Shown: piece after piece, positions 1 to 7,787 of the stretch
How positions within the stretch are numbered: position 1 is the stretch's first letter
How the letters are laid out: the number at the start of each line of letters is the position of its first letter
From: Acidobacteriaceae bacterium
GTDB lineage: Bacteria; Acidobacteriota; Terriglobia; Terriglobales; Acidobacteriaceae
Length of the DNA stretch: 64,000 nt
NCBI GenBank assembly: GCA_025355385.1
Contig: JANXZS010000217.1
Coordinates: 1 to 64,000, forward strand
Direction of reading: 5' to 3'
Program-made: the position numbers and the translations under genes
Notes under the pieces: model-generated
The model's database searches: none
Seen by the model: the letters and a program-made list of their open reading frames with translations, nothing else
What the model was told of the DNA's origin: nothing

Positions 1-84
1 CAACTCGCAGCTAACCTGGATATACAGAAATGCCGCCGCCGCCGCCGCGCAGAGGCATTGAACGCACTTGAACGATCGCAGTAG
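1..84 (+). CDS. C-terminal end of an unidentified protein (partial)
   Basis: The first reading frame is open from base 1 to a TAG at 82-84. It encodes about 27 residues ending in ALERSQ, with an Arg run produced by a short (GCC)5 tract at 32-46. The composition (Leu, Ala, Glu, Arg) is compatible with the end of a helical domain. Nothing identifies the family. It could be chance, because only 84 bases are visible. Confidence 0.3.
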   Translation, partial: QLAANLDIQKCRRRRRAEALNALERSQ

Positions 85-462
85 CCCCTGCCAAGTCCGC
101 ATAGGATAAAAGTTTTAAACATAAAAGTCAATGAGGATCAGAGAGATAGCCGATTCACAACAATGCGGACCGTCAGAGAGTCCACCCCTGCGCAGAATTT
201 ACGAATTACCCCTCAAAGGTTAGACGGGGCATTCGCGTCCGCAGTTATCTACTTAGTCGATAACATGGATACTTTTTTGGAATTGGCTGCCGCGGGGCCA
301 TCGCGTCTGCAAGCGCATCCCCCAACAAAAGAAGAGCCAGCAGATTCTCATTGCTTGATGACGAAAGCCCAGCGCTCTCACCCCTGAAATAGATGCGTGG
401 TGTCGATTCCTCCTCTAGAGGAGGTGCGATACGAATTGGAGCCAGCCTATCGTAGGGGACCT
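85..462. other. Intergenic stretch, no supported gene
   Basis: About 380 bases lie between the left-edge fragment and the 3' end of the histidine kinase gene. Short ORFs exist on both strands but have no ribosome binding site or recognisable composition. I see no clear terminator or RNA gene. Confidence 0.5.
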
Positions 463-2112
463 TCAATCGTTCAAGGTGAGCCATCGATATCTCAAATTCT
501 GTTCCATATTGTCGAATCGCTTCGCACTACCGGCCACTGGTAAGCTCAGAAGAAAGACGGTCCCTTGGTGCCTCGTGTCGGTGTTGCTGCGAACCCTAAT
601 TGAGCCTCCATGCCTTTCAACGATCTGTTTCGTAACCCATAACCCGAGACCAGTTCCGGAGTTCCGCTTGGTGGAGAAGAACGGCTCAAAGATGCGCTGC
701 AGATGCTCGCGGCTAATCCCGTGCCCTTCGTCGGCAATCGTCAGCTGGATTCGTTCGCGAATATGTCTGACTCGGATGCGAATCGAACCGGAGCGGCGGC
801 TTGCGTGAACCGCATTGATAAGCAAATTAGAGATGGCCTGCTTGATCTCTCCCGGCCACCCTTCTATCTCGATTCTTTCGACCATCAGTTGCGGTTTCAG
901 CAGCACACCGGTATCGCGAATTTGTCTACTGAAAAGCTCCACGATCTCTTTTGTAACTGCGGAGACATCAAATAAGCTCGGGCTACTACCTTCCCGGTAG
1001 AAACCGAGCGCCTGACGCGCGGCACTTGAAATGCGCAGCAGTTCCTCATCCGCCTGCGTTAGAAGCCCGTGAATTCTACTTAGATCTGAATCGTTCTTGG
1101 CGATGTATATCAGGTTGACCAGCGCTTCGAGAGGGTTATTGATTTCATGAGCAATGCTTGCGGCAAGCCGTCCAGCTGCAGCCAGCTTTTCCGACCGTAT
1201 CAACGATTCCTCGGTCATCGCGCGCTGCGTGATATCCAGGCTGAAGCCGATCATTGTGGGGGTACTTCCATCCCCTTCTCGGATCACTGTACCGCGCTCT
1301 TCTATCCAACGAACGATCCCGCCCGGCCAAATTACCCTGAATTGCGTATCGTAATCTTCTCCGCCGGCCAAGGCAGAATCTATTTCGCCTCGAACCCGGG
1401 CCTGGTCATCCTGATGAATCCTGGAAGTCACGTTGTTGATGCTTCCCAGAAACTCCCCCGAGGGCAATCCGTAAATAGCCGTCGTCTCGGGGGCGAGGTA
1501 GATTTCCCGGGTCAGCCCGTGAAGTTCCCAAACGCCGATACCAGAAATCCGCCGCGCAAGTTGGAGCCTTTCATCCTTCTTGCGGATCTCTCTGACCAGA
1601 GTTTCCCTTGCATCGAGAGCTTCGGCAAGCTTGTCGTGGGCTTCGCTCAATGCCATTGCCAGTTGCCTCGATTCCAGCTCCATCTCATTTGCAAGAGCGG
1701 CACGCCTCTGCGCCAGATTTGTCCGAACTTCCTCGACGAGCAGAGCCGCGATGATCCGCAGGTAAGGCGCAAGCAAGTCCCGTGCGTCAGAGCGGAGCCC
1801 ATGACCGAAGATAACAACGACGGCGTTCTCGCTCAGGCGAAAACCCGATACAGGAAGTCGGGTCAGGGAGAAGGGGGACTGCATCTGTGCCTGAGCCGAA
1901 TCGGATTCGGCAATGGATCGCAAAAATCTGGACCACCCGATCCCATCCGGTAGTTTCTGCGGAAAGCCGGGAGCGGGAAGAAATTTGCCTAATTCCGGAT
2001 CGCGAATGAAGATGCAGAGATGAGTAGCACCAACAAAGCTTGCTAGTGAAGTCCCTCCCAAAGCGCGGTCGCTGGGATTCAGTAGCTTTGCGAGTTCATC
2101 GATCAATGGCAT
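463..2112 (-). CDS. PAS-domain sensor histidine kinase
   Basis: This is a cytoplasmic hybrid-free sensor kinase of 549 aa. The N-terminal ~130 residues look GAF-like. A coiled-coil linker (about 130-185) and a PAS/PAC domain (about 186-300) follow. The HisKA H-box is AHEINNPLEAL with phospho-acceptor His322. The HATPase domain has an N-box (NLLINAVHAS, about 430), a G1 motif DEGHG (about 461) and a G2 motif GTGLGL (486-491), so it should be catalytically competent. There are no membrane segments. The start codon lies 3 bases after the stop of the upstream FIST gene, so the two are very likely translated together, with the FIST protein probably providing the input. No response regulator is adjacent. 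The ~20 C-terminal residues after LLSLPVAG are an unconserved tail. Confidence 0.93.
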   Translation of the reverse strand: MPLIDELAKLLNPSDRALGGTSLASFVGATHLCIFIRDPELGKFLPAPGFPQKLPDGIGWSRFLRSIAESDSAQAQMQSPFSLTRLPVSGFRLSENAVVVIFGHGLRSDARDLLAPYLRIIAALLVEEVRTNLAQRRAALANEMELESRQLAMALSEAHDKLAEALDARETLVREIRKKDERLQLARRISGIGVWELHGLTREIYLAPETTAIYGLPSGEFLGSINNVTSRIHQDDQARVRGEIDSALAGGEDYDTQFRVIWPGGIVRWIEERGTVIREGDGSTPTMIGFSLDITQRAMTEESLIRSEKLAAAGRLAASIAHEINNPLEALVNLIYIAKNDSDLSRIHGLLTQADEELLRISSAARQALGFYREGSSPSLFDVSAVTKEIVELFSRQIRDTGVLLKPQLMVERIEIEGWPGEIKQAISNLLINAVHASRRSGSIRIRVRHIRERIQLTIADEGHGISREHLQRIFEPFFSTKRNSGTGLGLWVTKQIVERHGGSIRVRSNTDTRHQGTVFLLSLPVAGSAKRFDNMEQNLRYRWLTLND

Positions 2113-2115
2113 CGG

Positions 2116-3276
2116 CTACTCGGGAAAGACGCAGATGACGGCAGTGCAATTGTGAAAACCCGTAAATTGACCTTCTGCGCTGGCAACCTGGCCGTAGGTA
2201 TTGCATCCCGCAAGAGGTATATTCCCCAGTGCCGTCTGAACAGCCTGAACCTCATTTCCAAACTCTTTACCTAATCGTAATCGAGTCGCAACACAGTCAA
2301 ACAGCAGGGCGCCAACCGGCTTGCTCTCGCCAAGTTGTCGAAGTGCATCCTCTGTCGCTTCACGTGCGGCTGCAGTAGACGAGTGCGGTGTCGCACACAT
2401 GATGCTCACCGCAGAGCCTTGCGGAATCTCTGCCGCGAAGCTCACAGCTCCTTCCCCATCTATGCCAAGGGGCACCCGCAACTTATAGCCGGTATCCAGC
2501 TTTATTCCTGCGATGTTATGTAAGAAGAAGGGCAGTGGAGCGCCAACATCGAGGTTCTGCCCCGTCTCCTCGGCATAGTGTGCGAATACTTCTACCGTAC
2601 TCACGGCGTCAAGGCTATCGACTACGCTTCCACTGGAAGACGTCACGCGCATGGCGTCGGTAGCGGGCACCCAGCCATGGCGCACGCCAACCCCGATCGG
2701 TTTGGTTGAGAGAATCTCCAACGCTACCGCGGCGTTGGAAGCCACACGCTTGCCGAAAAACACATGGGTACGCGTGAACGCGGCATCGTCTCCAGCCCCA
2801 CCACCGAAGAACTTATACTTGCCCCCGGTATGCACATTCAACATATGAACCAACTCGTCAGCGGAACCTGCAAGCGCATCATTAAGGATCAACGCTGTCC
2901 GGTAGCGGTACTTGCCCTCACCGAATCCGCGGAAACCAGCCAGCAATTCCTTGGCGGCGGCTTCAGGACGGGACGAGATACTTTCGGCAAGGGATGCGGA
3001 AAACGCCATGTCATCGGAGGAAAGGGCAAACATCGAAATGCTCCCTTCACCCAGACCTTTCGTACTGAATTCGCCAGCCGATGAACATCCTATGAGCAAG
3101 CTTTCCGGGAATCGCCCCGTCAAAACCGCAAGCACCGAAACATAGTCGTATTGTGAAGAAGCGAACACTATGAGGGCGTGAGGCGACTTGATGGAAAGCG
3201 AAATTTGCTCGGCAAGGTCGGCGGCGGCGACATTGGGATCGCGTTCATTGCTGTAGGCGGTTGCTGTTTTAGTCAT
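2116..3276 (-). CDS. FIST-domain sensory protein
   Basis: A 386-aa soluble protein with the FIST_N and FIST_C architecture. The N-terminal half carries the hallmark segment LLIGCSSAGEFS (about residues 81-92). The C-terminal half carries GALLFDCVATRLRLG and the late signature PLAGCNTYGQVA. FIST domains are predicted small-ligand sensors, often of amino acids, that feed signal-transduction proteins. The gene sits directly upstream of and nearly touches the PAS histidine kinase, which supports a two-gene sensing unit. The start at 3276 fits the family N-terminus. The ligand cannot be inferred from sequence. Confidence 0.93.
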   Translation of the reverse strand: MTKTATAYSNERDPNVAAADLAEQISLSIKSPHALIVFASSQYDYVSVLAVLTGRFPESLLIGCSSAGEFSTKGLGEGSISMFALSSDDMAFSASLAESISSRPEAAAKELLAGFRGFGEGKYRYRTALILNDALAGSADELVHMLNVHTGGKYKFFGGGAGDDAAFTRTHVFFGKRVASNAAVALEILSTKPIGVGVRHGWVPATDAMRVTSSSGSVVDSLDAVSTVEVFAHYAEETGQNLDVGAPLPFFLHNIAGIKLDTGYKLRVPLGIDGEGAVSFAAEIPQGSAVSIMCATPHSSTAAAREATEDALRQLGESKPVGALLFDCVATRLRLGKEFGNEVQAVQTALGNIPLAGCNTYGQVASAEGQFTGFHNCTAVICVFPE

Positions 3277-3619
3277 AAGAGGGGGAGCGCGTCTAAGTAA
3301 CGACGATGTCGCCCAGACTTCGCAGGGACATCCTTCGTCGTGCGACTTACTGTAAAGATGGCCCCTGAACTGAGCAATGAGGAAAGTCGGCCTAGACCAG
3401 CCCTCCTATTGCAATGGTAATACGCCGCAGGGCGTGCCGGCTGAACCATATTTAAGCAGTGGTGCTACCTGTAAGGATCGCAGAGGTCAGGAGCGTTCAC
3501 CGCGCCTTGCCTTGCACATTCAAGTAGCAGTTACATTGTTCATAATAAATGTTGAGCCGGTCATTGCAGATCAAGCTGGCAAATCATTTTGCCAGTCGTT
3601 CGGTTCAGGTCCTACTGCT
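3277..3619. other. Intergenic region upstream of the FIST-kinase operon
   Basis: About 340 bases probably contain the promoter of the minus-strand FIST-kinase operon. I could not identify convincing -35/-10 boxes. ORFs reading through it are not supported by composition or ribosome binding sites. Confidence 0.4.
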
Positions 3620-3850
3620 ATGCAGTTATGCGGCAAGCGATCAACGACTCGACCTTCACGTCTGCCCAATATGGCCTTGGGGCGTGGTGCGCATCGTGTA
3701 GAACACTTCTGGCTTTGCGGAGACTGCTTGGCGACGTTGCAGCTGCAGCAAGCTGCAGATAAGGGCATCCGTCTGATACCCCGCCGCGCTGGTAGCCAAC
3801 CTCGCCGCCCGGGCAGAGCGACACCGGCAGAAATAGCCCGCACGGCTTAG
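3620..3850 (+). CDS. Small protein with a zinc-ribbon-like C-terminal motif
   Basis: The frame is open from further upstream, but only the last ~50 residues look conserved: GAHRVEHFWLCGDCLATL followed by a basic tail. An FWLCGDC-type Cys-x2-Cys knuckle near the C-terminus recalls small uncharacterised acidobacterial proteins (from memory). ATG 3620 gives 76 aa. Its upstream AGG is poorly placed, and the N-terminus has only one Cys where a second knuckle would be expected. The gene may be degraded at its 5' end. Function unknown; a small DNA- or metal-binding protein is only a guess. Confidence 0.4.
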   Translation: MQLCGKRSTTRPSRLPNMALGRGAHRVEHFWLCGDCLATLQLQQAADKGIRLIPRRAGSQPRRPGRATPAEIARTA

Positions 3851-4036
3851 TTGTCTTAGGCCTGACTGTACCGATTGAACTGGGCCAGCAGCAAAAGTCT
3901 ACGATCAGGGAGCGGCAGGCAAGGCAAATCCCATCCAGTTGTAGCACCAACCTCGATTCCCGGGCCCCTCATCGCAAGTCAACACTCAACAATGAAAGTC
4001 GCTCCCGCGTTGCGAGCCTTTCCTGAGCAGAACCAA

Positions 4037-4852
4037 TTATCGGGTGGGAAGTTTGCTAGAGGCTCCGTGGCTGGGCTCGCGGTCGTAGATCCCGGTCAAA
4101 GCGTTCCAGCGAACATACAAAATCTCCTCCAGCATCTTCAATCCGTCTCTCAGATAGCTGATGCGGGATCGCTCGTCGTGGCCCCAGGTGACTGATACCT
4201 CACGAACGTTAAAGCCCTTGCGCAACGCGATAAAGAGTAGTTCCGGATCAAATCCCCAGCGCTCGATCCGTTGCAGACCAAAGACGGTGTGAGCGGCTGA
4301 GCGACGAAATGCCTTGAAACCGCATTGCGTGTCCGCAAACGGAAGACGGATCACCGACCTTGTAATCAGATTGAAACATCGCCCAAAGATCTGCCGGTAG
4401 AGCGGTTGGTGGATCGTCTGTCGCGTGCGTTCCAGCCAGCGCGAACCGATGGCAATATCCACGCCATCGCTGATAGCGGCAAATAGCCGTTCCGCCTCTT
4501 CGATTGGCGCCGAGAGATCGGCGTCGGTGAACATCAGCACTTCGCCACGAGCCTGCAGCATTCCGTGGCGGACGCTGTAGCCCTTACCGCGGTTGCCAGG
4601 ATTCTCCAGCAATGACACCGCAGGATCCTGCCGTGCGAACTGCTGTACGATCGCCGCGGTATTGTCTTGCGAACCATCGTTGACCACGATGACCTCAGCC
4701 GACCAGTTGCGCTCATGAATGCAATGCAGCACGTCGGTCAGGGCTTTGCCAATGCGCGCTGCCTCGTTGTAAGCAGGGATGACGATGCTGTATTCCGGGT
4801 TCGGCATTGCGTAGGCCCAAAGAAATCTTTCGTCGAAAATATTGTGTATCAT
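4037..4852 (-). CDS. Family 2 glycosyltransferase, dolichyl-phosphate glucosyltransferase-like
   Basis: A GT-A fold glycosyltransferase of 271 aa from the first ATG; the ATG at 4807 begins MPNPEYSIVIPAYNE and is the more natural start. Visible motifs are the nucleotide-binding segment VIVVNDGSQDNT (about 55-66), the metal-binding D-A-D (110-112) in FTDADLSAP, and the acceptor-region DTQCGFKAF. This subfamily transfers a sugar from an NDP-sugar to polyprenyl phosphate. No C-terminal membrane helices are seen, unlike longer relatives. It is divergent from sppA, 58 bases away. A TATGAT hexamer at 4848-4853 overlaps the upstream ATG, which also argues for the inner start. The sugar substrate is unknown. 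Confidence 0.88.
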   Translation of the reverse strand: MIHNIFDERFLWAYAMPNPEYSIVIPAYNEAARIGKALTDVLHCIHERNWSAEVIVVNDGSQDNTAAIVQQFARQDPAVSLLENPGNRGKGYSVRHGMLQARGEVLMFTDADLSAPIEEAERLFAAISDGVDIAIGSRWLERTRQTIHQPLYRQIFGRCFNLITRSVIRLPFADTQCGFKAFRRSAAHTVFGLQRIERWGFDPELLFIALRKGFNVREVSVTWGHDERSRISYLRDGLKMLEEILYVRWNALTGIYDREPSHGASSKLPTR

Positions 4853-4910
4853 ACGCTAATTCAAAACCTCCCCGGCCCCTTGCATCCCTGACGGTGCTAA
4901 ACTCCGGCCT

Positions 4911-5828
4911 ATGGAAGAAGAACGCAAACATTCTCTGGGGTTCTGGCTCCTGGTCGGCGGCGGACTCTTCGCCGCTTTCCTGATTGTGATTTCGCTGATC
5001 GTCTTTGCCACCCTGCGCAGCGTCACTGGCGATGCGCAATTCGCGTCTCTAGGAGCGGGCAACATCGGCGTCATCGACGTTGACGGCGTCATCCTCAGCG
5101 CGGACACGTTGGTGGACCAACTCCGCAAGTTCCAGGACGACAGCTCCATCAAGGCCATCATCTTGCACATCAATTCCCCCGGCGGTGGAGCGGCCGCTTC
5201 GCAGGAAGTCTACGATGAGGTGCGGCACCTTCGTGAGGAAAAGAAAAAGCCCATAATTGCCTCGATTGAGAGCGAGGGCGCCAGCGGCGCATACTATATC
5301 GCCTCAGGCACGGAAAAGATCTATGCCAACCGAGCTAGTGTCGTCGGCAGCATTGGTGTGATTGCCGAGTGGACAAACTATGGTGAGCTGCTGAAGTGGG
5401 CGAAGTTGAAGCCTGAAGTGCTGAAGGCCGGTATTTTAAAGGACGCCGGATCCCCTACGCGCGATCTGACTCCAGCGGAGCGGGCCTACATGCAGAGCCT
5501 CATCGACAACATGCACGTCCAGTTCATCGCCGATGTGGCAGCGGGGCGCGGCGTATCCGCCGACACTATCCGCCCGCTTGCGACTGGCCAAATCTGGACC
5601 GGCGAACAGGCCCTACCGTTGCACCTGATCGACAAAACGGGCAGCTTCAGGGTCGCCCTGCTGGAAACGGCAAAAAGGGTGGGCATTAGTGGCGAGCCCC
5701 ATGTCGTAAAACCGGCAGCGAAACACCGGGGAGTCCTCGATCTGATCACTGGCGATGCCGACGAACTTTTCCCTAACCCTGCTAAGCTGCTTGAAAGAAA
5801 TGCCGGTTTCTATTTTCTTTGGAGATAA
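4911..5828 (+). CDS. sppA: Signal peptide peptidase SppA, short form
   Basis: A membrane-anchored serine protease of 305 aa with one N-terminal transmembrane helix (about 10-35) and a single S49 peptidase domain. This is the short Bacillus-type form, not the duplicated E. coli form. The nucleophile is Ser125 in SEGASGAYYIA and the general base is probably Lys177 in GILKDAGSP, giving the Ser/Lys dyad. The oxyanion segment HINSPGGG is at about 86-93. It degrades signal peptides left in the membrane. The HU-family gene follows 76 bases downstream and may be separately transcribed. Confidence 0.94.
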   Translation: MEEERKHSLGFWLLVGGGLFAAFLIVISLIVFATLRSVTGDAQFASLGAGNIGVIDVDGVILSADTLVDQLRKFQDDSSIKAIILHINSPGGGAAASQEVYDEVRHLREEKKKPIIASIESEGASGAYYIASGTEKIYANRASVVGSIGVIAEWTNYGELLKWAKLKPEVLKAGILKDAGSPTRDLTPAERAYMQSLIDNMHVQFIADVAAGRGVSADTIRPLATGQIWTGEQALPLHLIDKTGSFRVALLETAKRVGISGEPHVVKPAAKHRGVLDLITGDADELFPNPAKLLERNAGFYFLWR

Positions 5829-5904
5829 CGGGCTCCGAAATGCATCTAGACTGGAGAAGTTATAGATAACTCGGGTTATTCTAGTGTTTGGAGCAGAGCC
5901 GACC

Positions 5905-6216
5905 ATGACTAAAGCAGATCTGGTTGAGGAAGTAACCCAGCTGGGCGACCTGACGCGGCGCGACGGAGAAGTGATCGTAGACACTATCTTCGAGTCCGTA
6001 ATCCAGGCCCTTCAGTCGGGAGACAAGATCGAGATTCGCGGATTCGGGAGTTTCCGGATTCGCCAGCGCAAACCCCGTATCGGTCGTAATCCAAAGACCG
6101 GCGCCAAGGTCGATGTCCCGGCCAAGCGTGTGCCATACTTCAAGCCCAGCAAAGAACTGCGTGACCTGGTCAATCCCAAGAGCCCGGAGACGGGACATGA
6201 AGGCACAGCAGCGTAA
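5905..6216 (+). CDS. HU/IHF-family DNA-binding protein
   Basis: A nucleoid protein of 103 aa from ATG 5905, preceded by GGAG at a suitable distance; an in-frame GTG at 5884 would add seven unlikely residues. It has the family layout: N-terminal helices with MTKADLVEEV, the GFGSF turn, then the DNA-binding arm IGRNPKTGAKVDVPAKRVPYFKPS with the NPKTG tip and intercalating-Pro region. The arm sequence and the length are closest to the IHF-alpha type, but HU and IHF cannot be separated reliably here. A 5-bp-arm palindrome (GTTAT/ATAAC, 5859-5870) lies just upstream and could serve autoregulation. Confidence 0.93.
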   Translation: MTKADLVEEVTQLGDLTRRDGEVIVDTIFESVIQALQSGDKIEIRGFGSFRIRQRKPRIGRNPKTGAKVDVPAKRVPYFKPSKELRDLVNPKSPETGHEGTAA

Positions 6217-6237
6217 GTTTCAATCGAGGTTTCAGGG

Positions 6238-6272
6238 GAGGCGCGGCCTGAAGCCACGCCTCAGCATTTTTT
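6238..6272 (+). terminator. Rho-independent terminator after the HU/IHF gene
   Basis: The inverted repeat GAGGCGCGGC / GCCACGCCTC (one mismatch) has a 4-5 base loop and is followed by TTTTTT. It overlaps the stop codon of the convergent laccase-domain gene, so both transcripts end in shared sequence. On the minus strand the mismatch becomes a G-U wobble. Confidence 0.72.
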
Positions 6273-7337
6273 GGTCCCCGCTCTGGACTCCGGCGCCCGC
6301 ACCCCGATCACAGAGAGCATCCTGCCGGTAAATCCATGCTCGCCACGATGGGAAAAGAATCGCTCAGGGAGACAACTGGTGCAATCAGCCACAACTGAGA
6401 TCGCACTCGACCGCAGCCCGGCGGCGAGCAATTGCCGGCGATTTGCCTCTTTGAGGTCAAGATGCACGCCAGGCCCGATATCGCTATGCCCCGGGGCACG
6501 CGCTGTCAGAAATAGCATGGGATATTTGTTTCTTACCGGGTCAGAGTCATACACGTCGCGGAAGAGATCATCTGCGTACACAAACTGCGAGCGAAACTGG
6601 TGCAGCATCTCCTCGCCTACCGAGTAGCAGCATTGCCCGATGCCCGGACCAATAGCCGCGATCAGATCCTCAGGCTGGCTGCCGAACTCAAGCCGCATCC
6701 GCCCCACCCCATTCTCCACGATGCGCCCCAGAGTTCCCCGCCATCCCGCATGGAAAGCAGCGACCGCTCCGAGCTTGCGATCGGCGAGGAGCACGGGAAT
6801 ACAGTCTGCTGTCTGGATGCCCAGGAACAGCCCCGGCTCATCGGTCATGAGCCCGTCACCCGACGTCACCGCCCTCTCTGCCGCGTATTCGCGCCCTACC
6901 CGGCGCGTGAGCGTGGAGTGAATCTGATGCAGCGTCACCAGCTTAGGGACCGAAGAAGGCTTTCCTCGACCCACGGCCGCCAGGAACAAACGCCGATTCG
7001 CGATGACATTTCGCTCGGTGTCTGAAGAGTTGAATCCCAGATTCAGATCACCGCGCTTATCCTCCAGACCCGATCTGTAGATGGTGGACCGGCCTCCACT
7101 CCGGGTGCTGAACCCGTGCTGCAGCCAGCCCAACTTTTGCCACGCCGATATCCGCAGGACGTCCAGAGGCGGCAGAGTGGACTCCGTCCGCACCTGAATC
7201 CGTGTCGCCCTCTTCGTGTTCGTGCCTGAGGTTCCTGCCCGGAATGCAGAACTGCGCGTCCCATGTTCGAGACCGGCACCCGCAAAGAGATCATCAATCG
7301 CCTGAAGTGCTTGGTCAGTTGTACTGGGCTTTGTCAT
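6261..7337 (-). CDS. YfiH-type multicopper/purine nucleoside phosphorylase (laccase domain) protein
   Basis: A 358-aa protein whose last ~280 residues are the Cu-oxidase_4/LACC1 domain. Zinc-site motifs are present: LHQIHS, TADCIPV and FHAGWRGT. Family members (YfiH/YlmD/LACC1) are now described as adenosine/inosine phosphorylases and adenosine deaminases, after being called polyphenol oxidases. The first ~80 residues (Ser/Thr/Arg-rich, TKRATRIQVRTEST) are extra to the usual ~240-280 aa and have no recognised domain. Either the real start is further in or this is a disordered extension. The gene converges on the HU/IHF gene and shares its terminator. Confidence 0.88.
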   Translation of the reverse strand: MTKPSTTDQALQAIDDLFAGAGLEHGTRSSAFRAGTSGTNTKRATRIQVRTESTLPPLDVLRISAWQKLGWLQHGFSTRSGGRSTIYRSGLEDKRGDLNLGFNSSDTERNVIANRRLFLAAVGRGKPSSVPKLVTLHQIHSTLTRRVGREYAAERAVTSGDGLMTDEPGLFLGIQTADCIPVLLADRKLGAVAAFHAGWRGTLGRIVENGVGRMRLEFGSQPEDLIAAIGPGIGQCCYSVGEEMLHQFRSQFVYADDLFRDVYDSDPVRNKYPMLFLTARAPGHSDIGPGVHLDLKEANRRQLLAAGLRSSAISVVADCTSCLPERFFSHRGEHGFTGRMLSVIGVRAPESRAGTKKC

Positions 7338-7449
7338 GACACTTTATTTTAGAGTAGCGGCTCGACTCGTTGGCCGCGAGGACGCCCGGTGAGTCAGCCA
7401 CCGGCGGAAGGCGGCGAGGCGAAAATAGATCTGCGGACAAAGAGCGAAT

Positions 7450-7471
7450 GGGCCCGCTTTCCAGCGGGCCC
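7450..7471. repeat. Strong GC hairpin
   Basis: The perfect inverted repeat GGGCCCGCT-ttcc-AGCGGGCCC has 9-bp arms. A further GAGC/GCTC pairing is possible outside it. No T-run follows on either strand, so a classical terminator is not supported. It lies upstream of the small ORF at 7529. Confidence 0.5.
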
Positions 7472-7528
7472 GCTCAGAGGCGTTGAAGGTGGGAAGCCAA
7501 GGATGGATGTTAAGGAGAGAGTCCGCAA

Positions 7529-7687
7529 ATGGCGACTATACGTACAGAGAGTTACACTTCTGAGGTGGGCGGATCGAGTGAAGTTGCCTCTTATGTTACT
7601 TGTATAGATGCACTTTATGGGCCAGAGATGCGCTCGCTCCCAAGATTTCCATCACACCGTCCATCTCACAGAAAACACGAGTGTTGA
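7529..7687 (+). CDS. Possible small protein, 52 aa
   Basis: ATG 7529 is preceded by AAGGAGAG at 11-12 bases, one of the better ribosome binding sites in this part of the window. The frame runs 52 codons to TGA 7685-7687. The product starts MATIRTESYTSEVGGSSEVA and ends in a basic His/Arg-rich tail with a terminal Cys. No family recognised and no membrane segment. It is the only candidate in the 450 bases between the laccase-domain gene and the sigma-54 activator, and it could be spurious. Confidence 0.33.
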   Translation: MATIRTESYTSEVGGSSEVASYVTCIDALYGPEMRSLPRFPSHRPSHRKHEC

Positions 7688-7787
7688 ACGATTTGCGGTT
7701 TTCAAATTCGCCACTCCCCACGGCGACCATCAAAATTACAAAGTTAATGCGGTTGGCATAACAATGCTGTATCTGAGCTCTGCGGTA

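Noticed and set aside
163-387. 74-codon plus-strand frame near the left edge
   Set aside because: No ribosome binding site and no conserved-looking segment; converges on the kinase 3' end.
7450-7471. Hairpin considered as a Rho-independent terminator
   Set aside because: No T-run on either strand and no gene ends immediately beside it.
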